From Porphyromonadaceae bacterium (GTDB taxonomy: Bacteria; Bacteroidota; Bacteroidia; Bacteroidales; Paludibacteraceae), in assembly GCA_905372605.1 (NCBI GenBank), contig CAJPPQ010000046.1:1-9290 (forward strand): 9,290 nt of DNA, given 5' to 3'. How positions within the stretch are numbered: position 1 is the first letter of the stretch; every line of letters starts with the position of its first letter. Below are positions 1 to 6,102 of the stretch, piece after piece. The notes beneath the pieces were generated by a model. The model saw nothing but the letters and a program-made list of their open reading frames with translations. It ran no database searches and was not told the DNA's origin. Position numbers and translations under genes: made by a program.

Positions 1-50
1 CTATTTGTAAATACATATATTACTCTGCCGTATAACTTCATTTCGAGATG

Positions 51-80
51 CAAAGATAATATTTAATTACGAATTACAAA
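51..80 (-). promoter_or_regulatory. Leftward Bacteroidetes-type promoter at window edge
   Basis: On the minus strand TTTG (80-77) is followed after 18 nt by TATCTTTG (58-51), matching the Bacteroidetes consensus TTTG / N19-21 / TAnnTTTG with a slightly short spacer. The -33 box is part of the dispersed repeat at 64-113. Transcription would start near 45 and run out of the window. A minus-strand ATG at 41-39 opens a frame reading MKLYGRVIYVFTN to the edge. This could be the start of the next gene, but 13 codons are too few to identify it. Confidence 0.5.
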
Positions 81-113
81 TTACGATTTACGTGTAATCG
101 TTCAATTAAACGG
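64..113 (+). repeat. Dispersed AT-rich repeat, copy 1
   Basis: Bases 72-113 match 4133-4174 at 40 of 42 positions, in the same orientation. The 64-92 portion also recurs inverted at 598-626 with 27 of 29 matches. The element contains the inverted repeat ACGATT (83-88) / AATCGT (96-101) and a near-palindrome at 99-112. It supplies the -33 box of the leftward promoter at 51-80. It does not encode anything recognisable. Short AT-rich intergenic repeats of this kind are common in Bacteroidales genomes; whether this one is mobile or regulatory is unknown. Confidence 0.75.
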
Positions 114-140
114 AAACGATTAAGTGAGAGCAAAAGCAAA

Positions 141-542
141 CTTGTCTGTATTTTATCGAAATGGCAACCGCTTTTTCATACATTCCCTATAGAGACAATG
201 ATACGTCGATATCAAAAAGTCTATTATCAGGCTATTGCCGACTCGCAAACCATACCTATCGATTGCAGACCATTTATAGAATATACACCGAATATCATAG
301 AGCAATCGCTACAAGACATATTAAAAAATGGTGGTTTAAATGGTGGTTTAAATCTGTTGCAACAAGAGATAATCTCACTAATACGAGATAATCCGTATAT
401 AAAAACGTTCGATATAGCCCAAAAGCTTAAAAGACCTGTACGCACTATAGAAAACAATCTCCGCACTCTTAGAGAAAAAGCTATCATCGGCCGACAAGGT
501 AGTAAAAAAAGCGGCAGATGGATAGTAAATCAGTCGTTATAA
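141..542 (+). pseudogene. Fic-family protein, C-terminal remnant with winged-helix tail
   Basis: The frame is open from 60 to the TAA at 540-542, with its first ATG at 198. Resemblance to Fic-family proteins begins upstream of that ATG, at about 141: the segment reading LSKWQPLFHTFPIETMIRR matches the region just after the Fic active site in full-length relatives. A PFIEY-type segment follows (codons 26-30 from the ATG), then an NGGLNGGLN linker and a winged helix-turn-helix ending RQGSKKSGRWIV, typical of Fic and related regulators. The catalytic motif HPFx(D/E)GNGR and everything before it are absent. Intact family members add AMP or similar groups to target proteins; this remnant cannot. 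I call it a decayed gene; a short expressed DNA-binding protein starting at 198 is possible but less likely. It lies between inverted copies of the dispersed repeat. No promoter was seen in front of it. Confidence 0.75.
326..353 (+). repeat. 12-bp tandem repeat in Fic linker (2.3 copies)
   Basis: The unit aaatggtggttt occurs at 326-337 and 338-349, followed by a partial aaat. It keeps frame and encodes the NGGLNGGLN linker in front of the winged helix. Similar glycine/asparagine-rich direct repeats occur at this position in Fic and RecG-like regulator families, so it is probably a flexible linker that varies by slippage. Confidence 0.8.
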
Positions 543-560
543 GGTGATTGTATGGGGACG

Positions 561-594
561 AAAAAAAGGGACAAACACACACGGTTCGCCCCTT
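561..594 (-). terminator. Intrinsic terminator of the BspA-like gene
   Basis: Read on the minus strand, AAGGGGCGAAC (594-584) pairs with GTTTGTCCCTT (576-566) over 11 bp, counting two G-U pairs. The loop is 7 nt (CGTGTGT). The T-run at 567-561 has seven T, the first two within the stem. It begins 36 nt after the stop codon of the gene at 631-2997, so it fits as that gene's terminator and would also insulate the Fic remnant from leftward transcription. Confidence 0.8.
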
Positions 595-597
595 CAT

Positions 598-628
598 CGT
601 AATTCGTAATTTGTAATTAGTAATTAGG
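598..628 (-). repeat. Dispersed AT-rich repeat, inverted partial copy
   Basis: The reverse complement of 598-626 matches 64-92 at 27 of 29 positions (core AATTACAAATTACGA). It lies immediately after the 3' end of the BspA-like gene and faces copy 1 across the Fic remnant. The copy is partial: the inverted-repeat portion of copies 1 and 3 is missing. Confidence 0.65.
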
Positions 629-630
629 TT

Positions 631-2997
631 TTACCTTTTTATCATTTTAGCAATACTACCGTCGGCTTTTACGGTGTATATGCCTGCGGGCAGGTGCGAT
701 ACTTCTACCTTGTCGGTATCGGTGGCGTGGGCTACTTCGGTGCCGTACATATCGTATATACGTATGGTACGAGCCGTAGCCGAGAGGTATAGTACCTCTG
801 CCACGGGGTTCGGGTAGAGGGCGAGCGGCTCGGTGGCAGCCTCGTCGAGTGCCGTAGTGGCGGGAGCGAATACCGCCTTTATCTCTATCGGCTCCCAGAT
901 AGAGAAGACGAAGTTGTTTACGATGGCTTGGTCGTTGATAGTAAGGCTCTTCACCTCGAAGCCGGGGTTGGGTATGGCTTTTACCGTAAGCTGTGTGCCA
1001 TACTCTACCGAGCTACCCGAAGCCACGATTTCGCTACCGCGTGTAACCTCGATTTTACCGCTATACATATTGCTGTTGTAGGTAACGGTATAGCTCTGTT
1101 TACCGAAGAAGACTTCGATATTGGTATTGTCGGTTACAGTAAAGCTAAGCCCAGAGATACGAGTACCATTTACAAGTATGCTATCAAGTTTATAATGTTG
1201 GGCTGGATTAGTCTCTACAGTAAGCAAAGTACCATACTCTAATTTGATACCCGAAGATATCTCTTGAGAACCATCTTTTACCGTAAAAGTACCATTTACA
1301 GACAGGCTGTAAACAATAGTATAACTTGGTCCTACTATTGGATTAAAATATTTCCAAACATCTGAATGTTGGTAGACACTTTTCTTACCTGCAGGAACTA
1401 TCAGCCTTACATAATTCAAAGCAACCCCGCCGAATACACTTGTGTCTACCTGAAGCGGTGTCTGCCAGTGGACAGAAACGGAATCCAATCCGCTACAACC
1501 GGAAAAAGCATAAGCTCCAATACTCGTTACGCTGTTTGGAATATTGATAGAGGTAAGTCCGCTACAACGGTAAAAAGCACCCCCTCCAATACTCGTTACA
1601 CTGTTAGGAATATTGATAGAGGTAAGTCCGCTACAACCGGAAAAAGCACTCCCTCCGATACTCATTACACTGCTTGGAATAGTGATAGAGGTAAGACCGC
1701 TACAACCATAAAAAACACTATCTTCAATACTCGTTACACTACTTGGAATAGAGATAGAGGTAAGTCCGCTACAACCGGAAAAAGCACTCCATCCAATACT
1801 CTTTACGCTGTTTGGTATAGCAATAGATGTAAGACTGGTACAATCATAAAATGTACGATTTTCAATTTTAGTTACACTACTTGGAATATTTATAGAAGTA
1901 AGCGACGTACAACCTTCGAAAACTCCATAATCCCAAGAATAATTGAAATTACTACTGCCGATAGAGTCTAATCCGTGGGGTAGATTTACAGACGCAAGGC
2001 TTGTACAATTATAAAATGTACGATTTTCAATTTTAGTTACACTACTTGGAATAGTGATAGATATTAGTCCGCTACAACCGGAAAAAACGCCATATCCAAT
2101 ACTCGTTACACTATTTGGAATAGTGATAGAAGTAAGCCCGCTACAACGATAAAAAGCATACCTTCCTATACTTGTTACGCTGTTTGGAATATTTATAGAA
2201 GTAAGCGACGTACAGCCCTCAAAAGCTCCTGAATCATAATAATTATTACTACCTATAGAGTCTAATCCGCTCGATAGATTTACTGATGTAAGACTTGTAC
2301 AATTATTAAATGTACCATCTTCAATTTTGGTTACACCGTTTGGGATAGTAATAGAAGTCAGTCCGCTACAACGGGAAAAAGCACTCCGTCCGATACTCGT
2401 TACACTGTTTGGAATATTGATAGATGTAAGTCCGCTACAACCAGCCAAAGCACCCGTTGCAATACTCGCTTCACAACTAGCCGGAATAGCAATAGAAGTA
2501 AGTCCGCCACAACCGTAAAAAGCGCCATATCCAATATTCGTTACACTGCTTGGAATATTGATAGATGTAAGCCCGCTACAATAGTAAAAAGCACGCTCTT
2601 CAATACTCGTTACACTATTTGGAATATTTATAGATGTAAGGTTCCTACATTCGTAAAAAGCGTTCTTTCCAATACTCGTTACACTGTTTGGTATAGTGAT
2701 AGAAGTAAGTCCGCTACAACCGGAAAAAGCCCTCTCTCCAATACTCGTTACACTATATGTATTACTACCATTCACCACCGTAGCAGGGATAGTTATAGCT
2801 CCCGTCGGCTTGTTATTATTATAAGGATAATATGAGATTTCCGATACAACGGCTACCTCACGTTTTGCGGCATCGGTGATTTTGTAGTATAGCTGTCCTA
2901 CCGTGAAGTCGTACTGCTGAGCCATAAGAGGCGTAGCGTGCACCGCTACGAGCCATAGCATAGCTACGGCTGCTAAGATTTTTGTAAATTTTGTCAT
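631..2997 (-). CDS. BspA-type leucine-rich repeat surface protein with T9SS sorting domain
   Basis: The product has 788 residues and is predicted to be exported and cell-surface attached or secreted. Residues 1-26 form a Sec signal peptide (basic start, hydrophobic core, cleavage likely after TPLMA). Residues 92-498 hold 17 consecutive LRR_5/BspA-type repeats, mostly 23 residues, of the form [22 protein letters not shown], with a partial repeat before and a degenerate cap after (499-556). Residues about 557-714 form two divergent InlB B-repeat-like beta domains. Residues 725-788 are a type IX secretion sorting domain ([23 protein letters not shown], then MIKR). The family includes adhesins such as BspA of Tannerella; the ligand here is unknown. 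The leader before the ATG is A-rich without a Shine-Dalgarno, and I found no clean promoter between the upstream hairpin and the start. A terminator follows at 561-594. Confidence 0.93.
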   Translation of the reverse strand: MTKFTKILAAVAMLWLVAVHATPLMAQQYDFTVGQLYYKITDAAKREVAVVSEISYYPYNNNKPTGAITIPATVVNGSNTYSVTSIGERAFSGCSGLTSITIPNSVTSIGKNAFYECRNLTSINIPNSVTSIEERAFYYCSGLTSINIPSSVTNIGYGAFYGCGGLTSIAIPASCEASIATGALAGCSGLTSINIPNSVTSIGRSAFSRCSGLTSITIPNGVTKIEDGTFNNCTSLTSVNLSSGLDSIGSNNYYDSGAFEGCTSLTSINIPNSVTSIGRYAFYRCSGLTSITIPNSVTSIGYGVFSGCSGLISITIPSSVTKIENRTFYNCTSLASVNLPHGLDSIGSSNFNYSWDYGVFEGCTSLTSINIPSSVTKIENRTFYDCTSLTSIAIPNSVKSIGWSAFSGCSGLTSISIPSSVTSIEDSVFYGCSGLTSITIPSSVMSIGGSAFSGCSGLTSINIPNSVTSIGGGAFYRCSGLTSINIPNSVTSIGAYAFSGCSGLDSVSVHWQTPLQVDTSVFGGVALNYVRLIVPAGKKSVYQHSDVWKYFNPIVGPSYTIVYSLSVNGTFTVKDGSQEISSGIKLEYGTLLTVETNPAQHYKLDSILVNGTRISGLSFTVTDNTNIEVFFGKQSYTVTYNSNMYSGKIEVTRGSEIVASGSSVEYGTQLTVKAIPNPGFEVKSLTINDQAIVNNFVFSIWEPIEIKAVFAPATTALDEAATEPLALYPNPVAEVLYLSATARTIRIYDMYGTEVAHATDTDKVEVSHLPAGIYTVKADGSIAKMIKR
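1504..2724 (-). repeat. Tandem 69-bp LRR-coding repeat array (17 units)
   Basis: This stretch encodes residues 92-498 of the BspA-like protein. Units 1-3, 5, 6, 8-10 and 12-17 are 69 bp; unit 4 is 72 bp, unit 7 is 87 bp and unit 11 is 96 bp, so the frame is always kept. Units 7 and 11 carry asparagine/tyrosine-rich insertions and share the same neighbours (TKIE before, EGCTSL after), which points to duplication of a multi-unit block. Bases 1846-1888 and 2011-2053 (units 12 and 10) are identical over 43 bp, a sign of recent duplication or gene conversion. Confidence 0.9.
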
Positions 2998-3031
2998 ATT
3001 TTTTTGTGGATTTAAATTGTTTTTATTCGAT

Positions 3032-3073
3032 AAAAAAGCAGGAGCAGCCTCCGCCGCGGGCTACCGCCCCTGC
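3032..3073 (-). terminator. GC-rich intrinsic terminator after the nuclease gene
   Basis: On the minus strand GCAGGGGCGGT (3073-3063) can pair with GCTGCTCCTGC (3048-3038) over 11 bp including G-U pairs. The loop is about 14 nt and GC-rich, and six T follow (3037-3032). It begins 29 nt after the stop of the nuclease gene and ends 34 bp before the BspA-like start codon, so it probably separates the two units. A weak -10-like TACCATTG at 3080-3073 leaves open that the hairpin sits in the BspA leader instead. Confidence 0.65.
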
Positions 3074-3102
3074 AATGGTAAAAAAAATGATTTTTAAGCG
3101 TA

Positions 3103-3795
3103 TTAAACAATCTTCAAAGTAAGGTCGTAATAACGAAGTTCTATGGCAGGGTGAGTACTTACCGCATATTGCAGGTTTCTATCACCTTTGTCGCCTTCTT
3201 TTGGCCTGCCTGTTAGTATAATACCTGTAACGTTTTTGGTCGGTGCCAAATTTTCTTTGACCCATCCCATATAACGCGAAATCTGTCCGACTGTCTTGTC
3301 GTTTGAGCTATCTTTTTTAAGTTCTATGACCACATAATCGCCATTGGCTTTTTGGCATAAGATATCGATACGACATTGGTCATTTACAGGATACTCGGTA
3401 CCTACGAGTTCCAATTTCTGACCTAAAGCAGACAAATTTTTTGCCACAAGATCTCTGATAGTGTTTTCGAGAGGAGTTACTTTGACTCCTTCCAGATTTT
3501 CGAATTTATCGAAAGATACCCTTATCACATCTTTGTGATCTTCGTCGAGTTCGATAGTAATCAGGTCACCCTTTTCTACCTGATTATTAGTATACAATTC
3601 TCTTAGTCCATCTATTCTACAACCTTTCGAATAAATTTTAGAGACATACTTCCTACCCTCTTCGTCTATTATTGTTACTTTTTCGTTTGGTTGGGGTAAT
3701 AGATGCTCATAACATCTATAGAAATACAAAAAATTGTATTCTACTTCCGAATAGTTCAAATTCTTTTGAATTTCGATTTTCTTTTGATTTTCCAT
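3103..3795 (-). CDS. NucS/DUF91-type PD-(D/E)XK nuclease, orphan
   Basis: The product has 230 residues. The C-terminal half (about 108-230) carries the NucS/EndoMS-type nuclease signature: D144 in CRIDIL, E158 and K160 in VVIELKK, and Q171 in GQISRYMGWVKENL. These are the metal-binding and catalytic positions of the PD-(D/E)XK fold, so it is likely an active DNA endonuclease. The N-terminal half (1-105) does not look like the usual NucS N-terminal domain. It has a short helical start, then strands around KVTIIDEEGRKYV and a VEKGDLITIEL segment that looks like a small beta-barrel or DNA-binding module. Archaeal and actinobacterial NucS act in mismatch repair, but here there is no methylase, MutS-like or other partner gene nearby, so its role is unknown. 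The ATG at 3795 has no Shine-Dalgarno. A promoter lies about 300 bp upstream and a terminator downstream. Confidence 0.82.
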   Translation of the reverse strand: MENQKKIEIQKNLNYSEVEYNFLYFYRCYEHLLPQPNEKVTIIDEEGRKYVSKIYSKGCRIDGLRELYTNNQVEKGDLITIELDEDHKDVIRVSFDKFENLEGVKVTPLENTIRDLVAKNLSALGQKLELVGTEYPVNDQCRIDILCQKANGDYVVIELKKDSSNDKTVGQISRYMGWVKENLAPTKNVTGIILTGRPKEGDKGDRNLQYAVSTHPAIELRYYDLTLKIV

Positions 3796-4058
3796 AAAAC
3801 AATGCTTTTAATTAATATATGAAGAATATTTGTTGTAAACTCTTGATTACGAATATTGATCCCTGCTCTCTCCACACAGCCGAAGACACGCCGAAAGCCG
3901 CACGGCGAGTACTGCCTGCGGTATATGTTGTTGCTTCCGAAGTGTAAATAAGTGTTAACGGGGGGGGGGGGGTAAACGCCTAATATACAGCAAGTTGCGT
4001 TGCTTGTAACTCTGCCGTATGCTTCCGTATGAGATTTGGTGTTTGCTATCCGTTTCAT
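3756..4058 (-). CDS. Possible small ORF across the G13 tract (uncertain)
   Basis: A 100-codon frame starts at ATG 4058-4056 (MKRIANTKSHTEAYG) and overlaps the nuclease start by 40 nt in another frame. It runs through the poly-C tract, read as PPPP in GVYPPPPVNTYLHFGSN. The same frame is open further up to an ATG at 4118, but that codon lies inside the promoter spacer and would not be in the transcript. The peptide has four cysteines and many charged residues, no signal peptide or membrane segment. I have a vague memory of similar short peptides recurring as hypothetical proteins in Bacteroidales, which I cannot verify. It may be a dispersed element or untranslated leader rather than a gene. 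If translated, slippage at C13 would switch it on and off. Confidence 0.22.
   Translation of the reverse strand: MKRIANTKSHTEAYGRVTSNATCCILGVYPPPPVNTYLHFGSNNIYRRQYSPCGFRRVFGCVERAGINIRNQEFTTNILHILIKSIVLWKIKRKSKFKRI
3898..3921 (-). other. GC-rich hairpin in nuclease leader
   Basis: CCGCA (3898-3902) pairs with TGCGG (3917-3921) and GGC (3904-3906) with GCC (3914-3916), giving 8 bp with one bulged base and a 7-nt loop. No T-run follows on either strand, so it is not a plain terminator. An alternative pairing CGCCG / CGGCG overlaps it at about 3889-3907. Confidence 0.5.
3960..3972 (+). repeat. Homopolymer tract G13
   Basis: Thirteen consecutive G occur on the plus strand (C13 in the leftward transcript). 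It is the only such G tract in the window. Tracts of this length are prone to slipped-strand mispairing, so its length may vary between cells. It lies in the leader of the nuclease gene and within the uncertain small ORF, 164 bp upstream of the nuclease start. Confidence 0.95.
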
Positions 4059-4095
4059 AAAATAGACGATATCATATATATTGAATATAGGGCAA

Positions 4096-4126
4096 CAAAA
4101 GTAATACTTTTTTTGCATTCTACAAA
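4096..4126 (-). promoter_or_regulatory. Bacteroidetes-type promoter for the nuclease transcript
   Basis: On the minus strand TTTG (4126-4123) is followed after exactly 19 nt by TACTTTTG (4103-4096), a full match to the TTTG / TAnnTTTG consensus. Transcription should start near 4089 and proceed leftward through the long leader into the nuclease gene. The dispersed repeat at 4133-4174 lies directly upstream, as it does at the left-edge promoter. Confidence 0.7.
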
Positions 4127-4132
4127 AAAATC

Positions 4133-4174
4133 AATTACAAATTACGATTTACGTGCAATCGTTTAATTAAACGG
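4133..4174 (+). repeat. Dispersed AT-rich repeat, copy 3 (overlaps truB stop)
   Basis: It matches 72-113 at 40 of 42 positions. It contains the perfect 14-bp palindrome CGTTTAATTAAACG at 4160-4173 and the inverted repeat ACGATT (4144-4149) / AATCGT (4157-4162). The two differences from copy 1 fall in the loop of the inverted repeat (4156) and at a palindrome position where copy 1 still allows a G-U pair (4164). The element supplies the last two sense bases and stop codon of truB, and ends 6 bp from the -33 box of the nuclease promoter. As RNA from truB it could form a weak stem followed by a T-run (4130-4124), so it may double as a poor terminator. Confidence 0.8.
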
Positions 4175-4886
4175 TACTCGAATTACCCGAGTCGGCGCTT
4201 TGGGTAGCTTTCTCTTCGAGAGTTTGCTCGAACTCTTCGATAGTAATGCAATCTGCGACACATACATCGCCTATTCGAGTGCGTCTGAGAGCTGTCAGAT
4301 ATGCTCCCGAATCGAGCGACTTACCGATATCGCGAGCTAAAGCCCTGATATATGTGCCTTTAGAACATACTACGCGGAGTGTCAGCCAAGGCATATCGAA
4401 TTTTATGACCTCTATCTCGTCTATTACAAGCGGTTTGGCTTTCAGTTCCACTTGGTCGCCTTTGCGAGCATAATCAAAAGCCCGTTTACCATTCACTTTT
4501 ACGGCAGAGTATACGGGCGGTATCTGTAATATCTCGCCCCGAAACTGTTCGAGAGCCTTTTGTATCAAATCGATATCGATATGTTCGGTCGGAAACGAAG
4601 CATCTTCGGGGAGCTCCATATCGAACGACGGAGTCGTGGCTCCGAGTTTCAGTGTAGCCACATACTCCTTGGTGGTATTTTGCAACAACTCTATTTTCTT
4701 GGTAGCCCGCCCTGTTGCAAGTACCACTATACCAGTTGCCAAGGGGTCGAGAGTGCCGGCGTGTCCGACCTTGATTTTCTCTCCTGTCGAGCGTGTTATG
4801 ATACTTCTAATGCGATTGACGAGGTCGAAAGATGTCCACCGCAGTGGCTTGTCGAAATAAAGTACTACTCCTTCTTTGAAATTCAT
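4167..4886 (-). CDS. truB: tRNA pseudouridine synthase B
   Basis: The product (239 residues) converts uridine 55 of the tRNA T-loop to pseudouridine in the cytoplasm. Residues 41-52 (GHAGTLDPLATG) hold the catalytic aspartate, D47. FDKP (11-14), KEYVA (73-77), PPVYSAVKVNG (123-133) and CSKGTYIRALARDIG (174-188) are the other family motifs. I start at ATG 4886, which gives MNFKEGVVLYFDKP as in other Bacteroidales; a TTG four codons upstream (4898) is possible but unnecessary. The length is slightly short because the C-terminal PUA-like domain is reduced or absent, as is common in Bacteroidota. The last codons (DSGNSSTV) run into the dispersed repeat, which provides the stop. The gene is divergent from mnmA across 117 bp. 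Confidence 0.96.
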   Translation of the reverse strand: MNFKEGVVLYFDKPLRWTSFDLVNRIRSIITRSTGEKIKVGHAGTLDPLATGIVVLATGRATKKIELLQNTTKEYVATLKLGATTPSFDMELPEDASFPTEHIDIDLIQKALEQFRGEILQIPPVYSAVKVNGKRAFDYARKGDQVELKAKPLVIDEIEVIKFDMPWLTLRVVCSKGTYIRALARDIGKSLDSGAYLTALRRTRIGDVCVADCITIEEFEQTLEEKATQSADSGNSSTV

Positions 4887-4910
4887 CTGTATTTGCAATT
4901 TACAAACGCC

Positions 4911-4940
4911 AAAATTACTCTATTTTTTCCAAGGAGAAAA
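4911..4940 (-). promoter_or_regulatory. Probable truB promoter
   Basis: TAATTTTG on the minus strand (4918-4911) matches the TAnnTTTG -7 box. Eighteen nt upstream is TTTT (4940-4937), a 3/4 match to the -33 box. The predicted start near 4904 leaves a leader of about 18 nt before the ATG at 4886. Confidence 0.5.
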
Positions 4941-4957
4941 AACAGAAAACTATTTAC

Positions 4958-4965
4958 TACCTTTG
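4958..4965 (+). promoter_or_regulatory. Probable mnmA promoter -7 box
   Basis: TACCTTTG matches TAnnTTTG. No good TTTG is found about 19 nt upstream, so only the -7 half is supported. The start would lie near 4972, leaving about 32 nt of leader before the ATG at 5004, which has no Shine-Dalgarno. Confidence 0.5.
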
Positions 4966-5003
4966 CCAGTCGTTTGCAACGGCGTTAATTATACTCTAAC
5001 TAT

Positions 5004-6098
5004 ATGTCCGACAATAATAAAGTACTTCTATCGATGAGCGGCGGTATCGACTCTACCGTAGCGGCAATACTGCTTTTGCGTGAGGGTTATAGCGTGGTGG
5101 GCGTTACTTATCGTACGTGGGATAGTGTGTCGGAAGGTTGTTTAGAGCGAGAGAAGGGCTGTTGTACCGTCGATGCTATCCTCGAAGCCAAACGAATGGC
5201 AGAGAAAATGGGTTTCCCACATCATTTTCTCGATATACGTAAAGAGTTCAAAGATAGCGTAGTACGTAATTTTATCGACGAATATATCGCCGGTCGGACA
5301 CCTAACCCGTGTGTGGTATGCAACGCCAAAATCAAATGGCACGAGGTGGCAAAGCTCGCCGATAGCCTTGATTGTAAGTATATTGCTACCGGACATTATG
5401 CTCGAATCGAACACAAAGACGGGCATTATTACCTCAAAAAAGGCGTAGACACCGCCAAAGACCAGACATATTTCCTTTGGCAGCTACCGCAAAGCCTGCT
5501 GCACCGCACCGTGTTTCCATTGGGGCAGCTTACGAAGCCCGAAGTACGACGTATCGCCTTGGAGGCAGGATTCGAGAAACTATCGAAGAAGCCCGAAAGC
5601 CAAGAAATCTGTTTTGTGTCAAACAATGATTACAGGGAATTTCTTGAGCAAGAGGCAGAAAACTATTCCGATATTTGTCGGCAGGGCAATTTTGTCGACC
5701 CGAAAGGGAATATCCTAGGACAACACAGCGGATATCCCAACTACACTGTCGGACAACGCAAAGGACTTCGGATAGCCCTCGGACGTCCGATGTTTGTTGC
5801 CGATATACGCCCCGCTACCAACGAAGTGGTTTTGGCAGACCGCGAAGACCTGCAGAGCAGCCGATTGTACGCAAAAGATACGATATTTGTCGACAGAGGC
5901 AGCCTCTACGACGGTATCGAGGTAGAAGCCCGTATTCGCTACAAAAGCCCTGCTGTGGGAGCAAAGCTATATTTCGACGACAGCTTCGTAAGAGTCGATT
6001 TCGACGTACCCGTCTGGGCTATAGCTCCCGGCCAGTCGGTAGTATTCTACAAAAACGACCTCATACTCGGCGGCGGCATAATAGTCGGTCGGACATAG
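5004..6098 (+). CDS. mnmA: tRNA-specific 2-thiouridylase
   Basis: The product (364 residues) thiolates uridine 34 of the tRNA wobble position using ATP and a persulfide sulfur. Residues 10-18 (SMSGGIDST) form the PP-loop that binds ATP. TPNPCVVCNAKIKW contains the nucleophile C103 followed by C106. TGHYAR (129-134) and DQTYFLWQL (153-161) are conserved. SQEICFV contains the second catalytic cysteine, C203. NYTVGQRKGL (246-255) begins the C-terminal domains. Length is normal for the family. Between the PP-loop and the nucleophile, EGCLEREKGCCTVDA (44-58) adds a three-cysteine cluster (C46, C53, C54) where many homologues have one cysteine. This could mark a Bacteroidota-type MnmA subgroup. The gene is monocistronic by spacing. 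Confidence 0.96.
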   Translation: MSDNNKVLLSMSGGIDSTVAAILLLREGYSVVGVTYRTWDSVSEGCLEREKGCCTVDAILEAKRMAEKMGFPHHFLDIRKEFKDSVVRNFIDEYIAGRTPNPCVVCNAKIKWHEVAKLADSLDCKYIATGHYARIEHKDGHYYLKKGVDTAKDQTYFLWQLPQSLLHRTVFPLGQLTKPEVRRIALEAGFEKLSKKPESQEICFVSNNDYREFLEQEAENYSDICRQGNFVDPKGNILGQHSGYPNYTVGQRKGLRIALGRPMFVADIRPATNEVVLADREDLQSSRLYAKDTIFVDRGSLYDGIEVEARIRYKSPAVGAKLYFDDSFVRVDFDVPVWAIAPGQSVVFYKNDLILGGGIIVGRT

Positions 6099-6102
6099 AT
6101 AC

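Larger units (their letters stand above)
3796..4095 (-). other. Long leader of the nuclease gene
   Basis: About 295 nt separate the predicted transcription start (near 4089) from the nuclease ATG at 3795. The stretch holds a stem AGCAA / TTGCT around a 6-nt loop (3989-4004), a run of 13 G, a GC-rich hairpin at 3898-3921, and the uncertain small ORF. The middle (about 3870-3925) is clearly richer in GC than its surroundings. I recognise no known riboswitch, T-box or attenuator consensus. Confidence 0.45.

Noticed and set aside
161..391. Plus-strand 76-codon frame starting MATAFSYIPYRD
   Set aside because: It overlaps the Fic remnant in a different frame, and only the other frame shows Fic homology.
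554..592. Plus-strand hairpin GGGGACGAA / TTCGCCCC as a terminator of the Fic remnant
   Set aside because: The loop is long and no T-run follows on the plus strand. The minus-strand pairing at 561-594 is far better.
1366..1971. Plus-strand frame of 201 codons rich in repeated ATTGKST-like units
   Set aside because: It is the antisense reading of the 69-bp LRR units. The minus-strand protein has a signal peptide, known repeats and a sorting domain.
1504..2724. Regular repeats suggestive of a CRISPR array
   Set aside because: The 69-bp period is imperfect, coding throughout and without distinct spacers; it is explained by LRR-coding units.
4059..4118. Upstream start of the small ORF at ATG 4118
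   Set aside because: The codon lies in the spacer between the -33 and -7 boxes, so it would not be transcribed from this promoter.
4887..4898. Longer truB starting at TTG 4898
   Set aside because: ATG 4886 gives the usual family N terminus and sits at a better distance from the -7 box.
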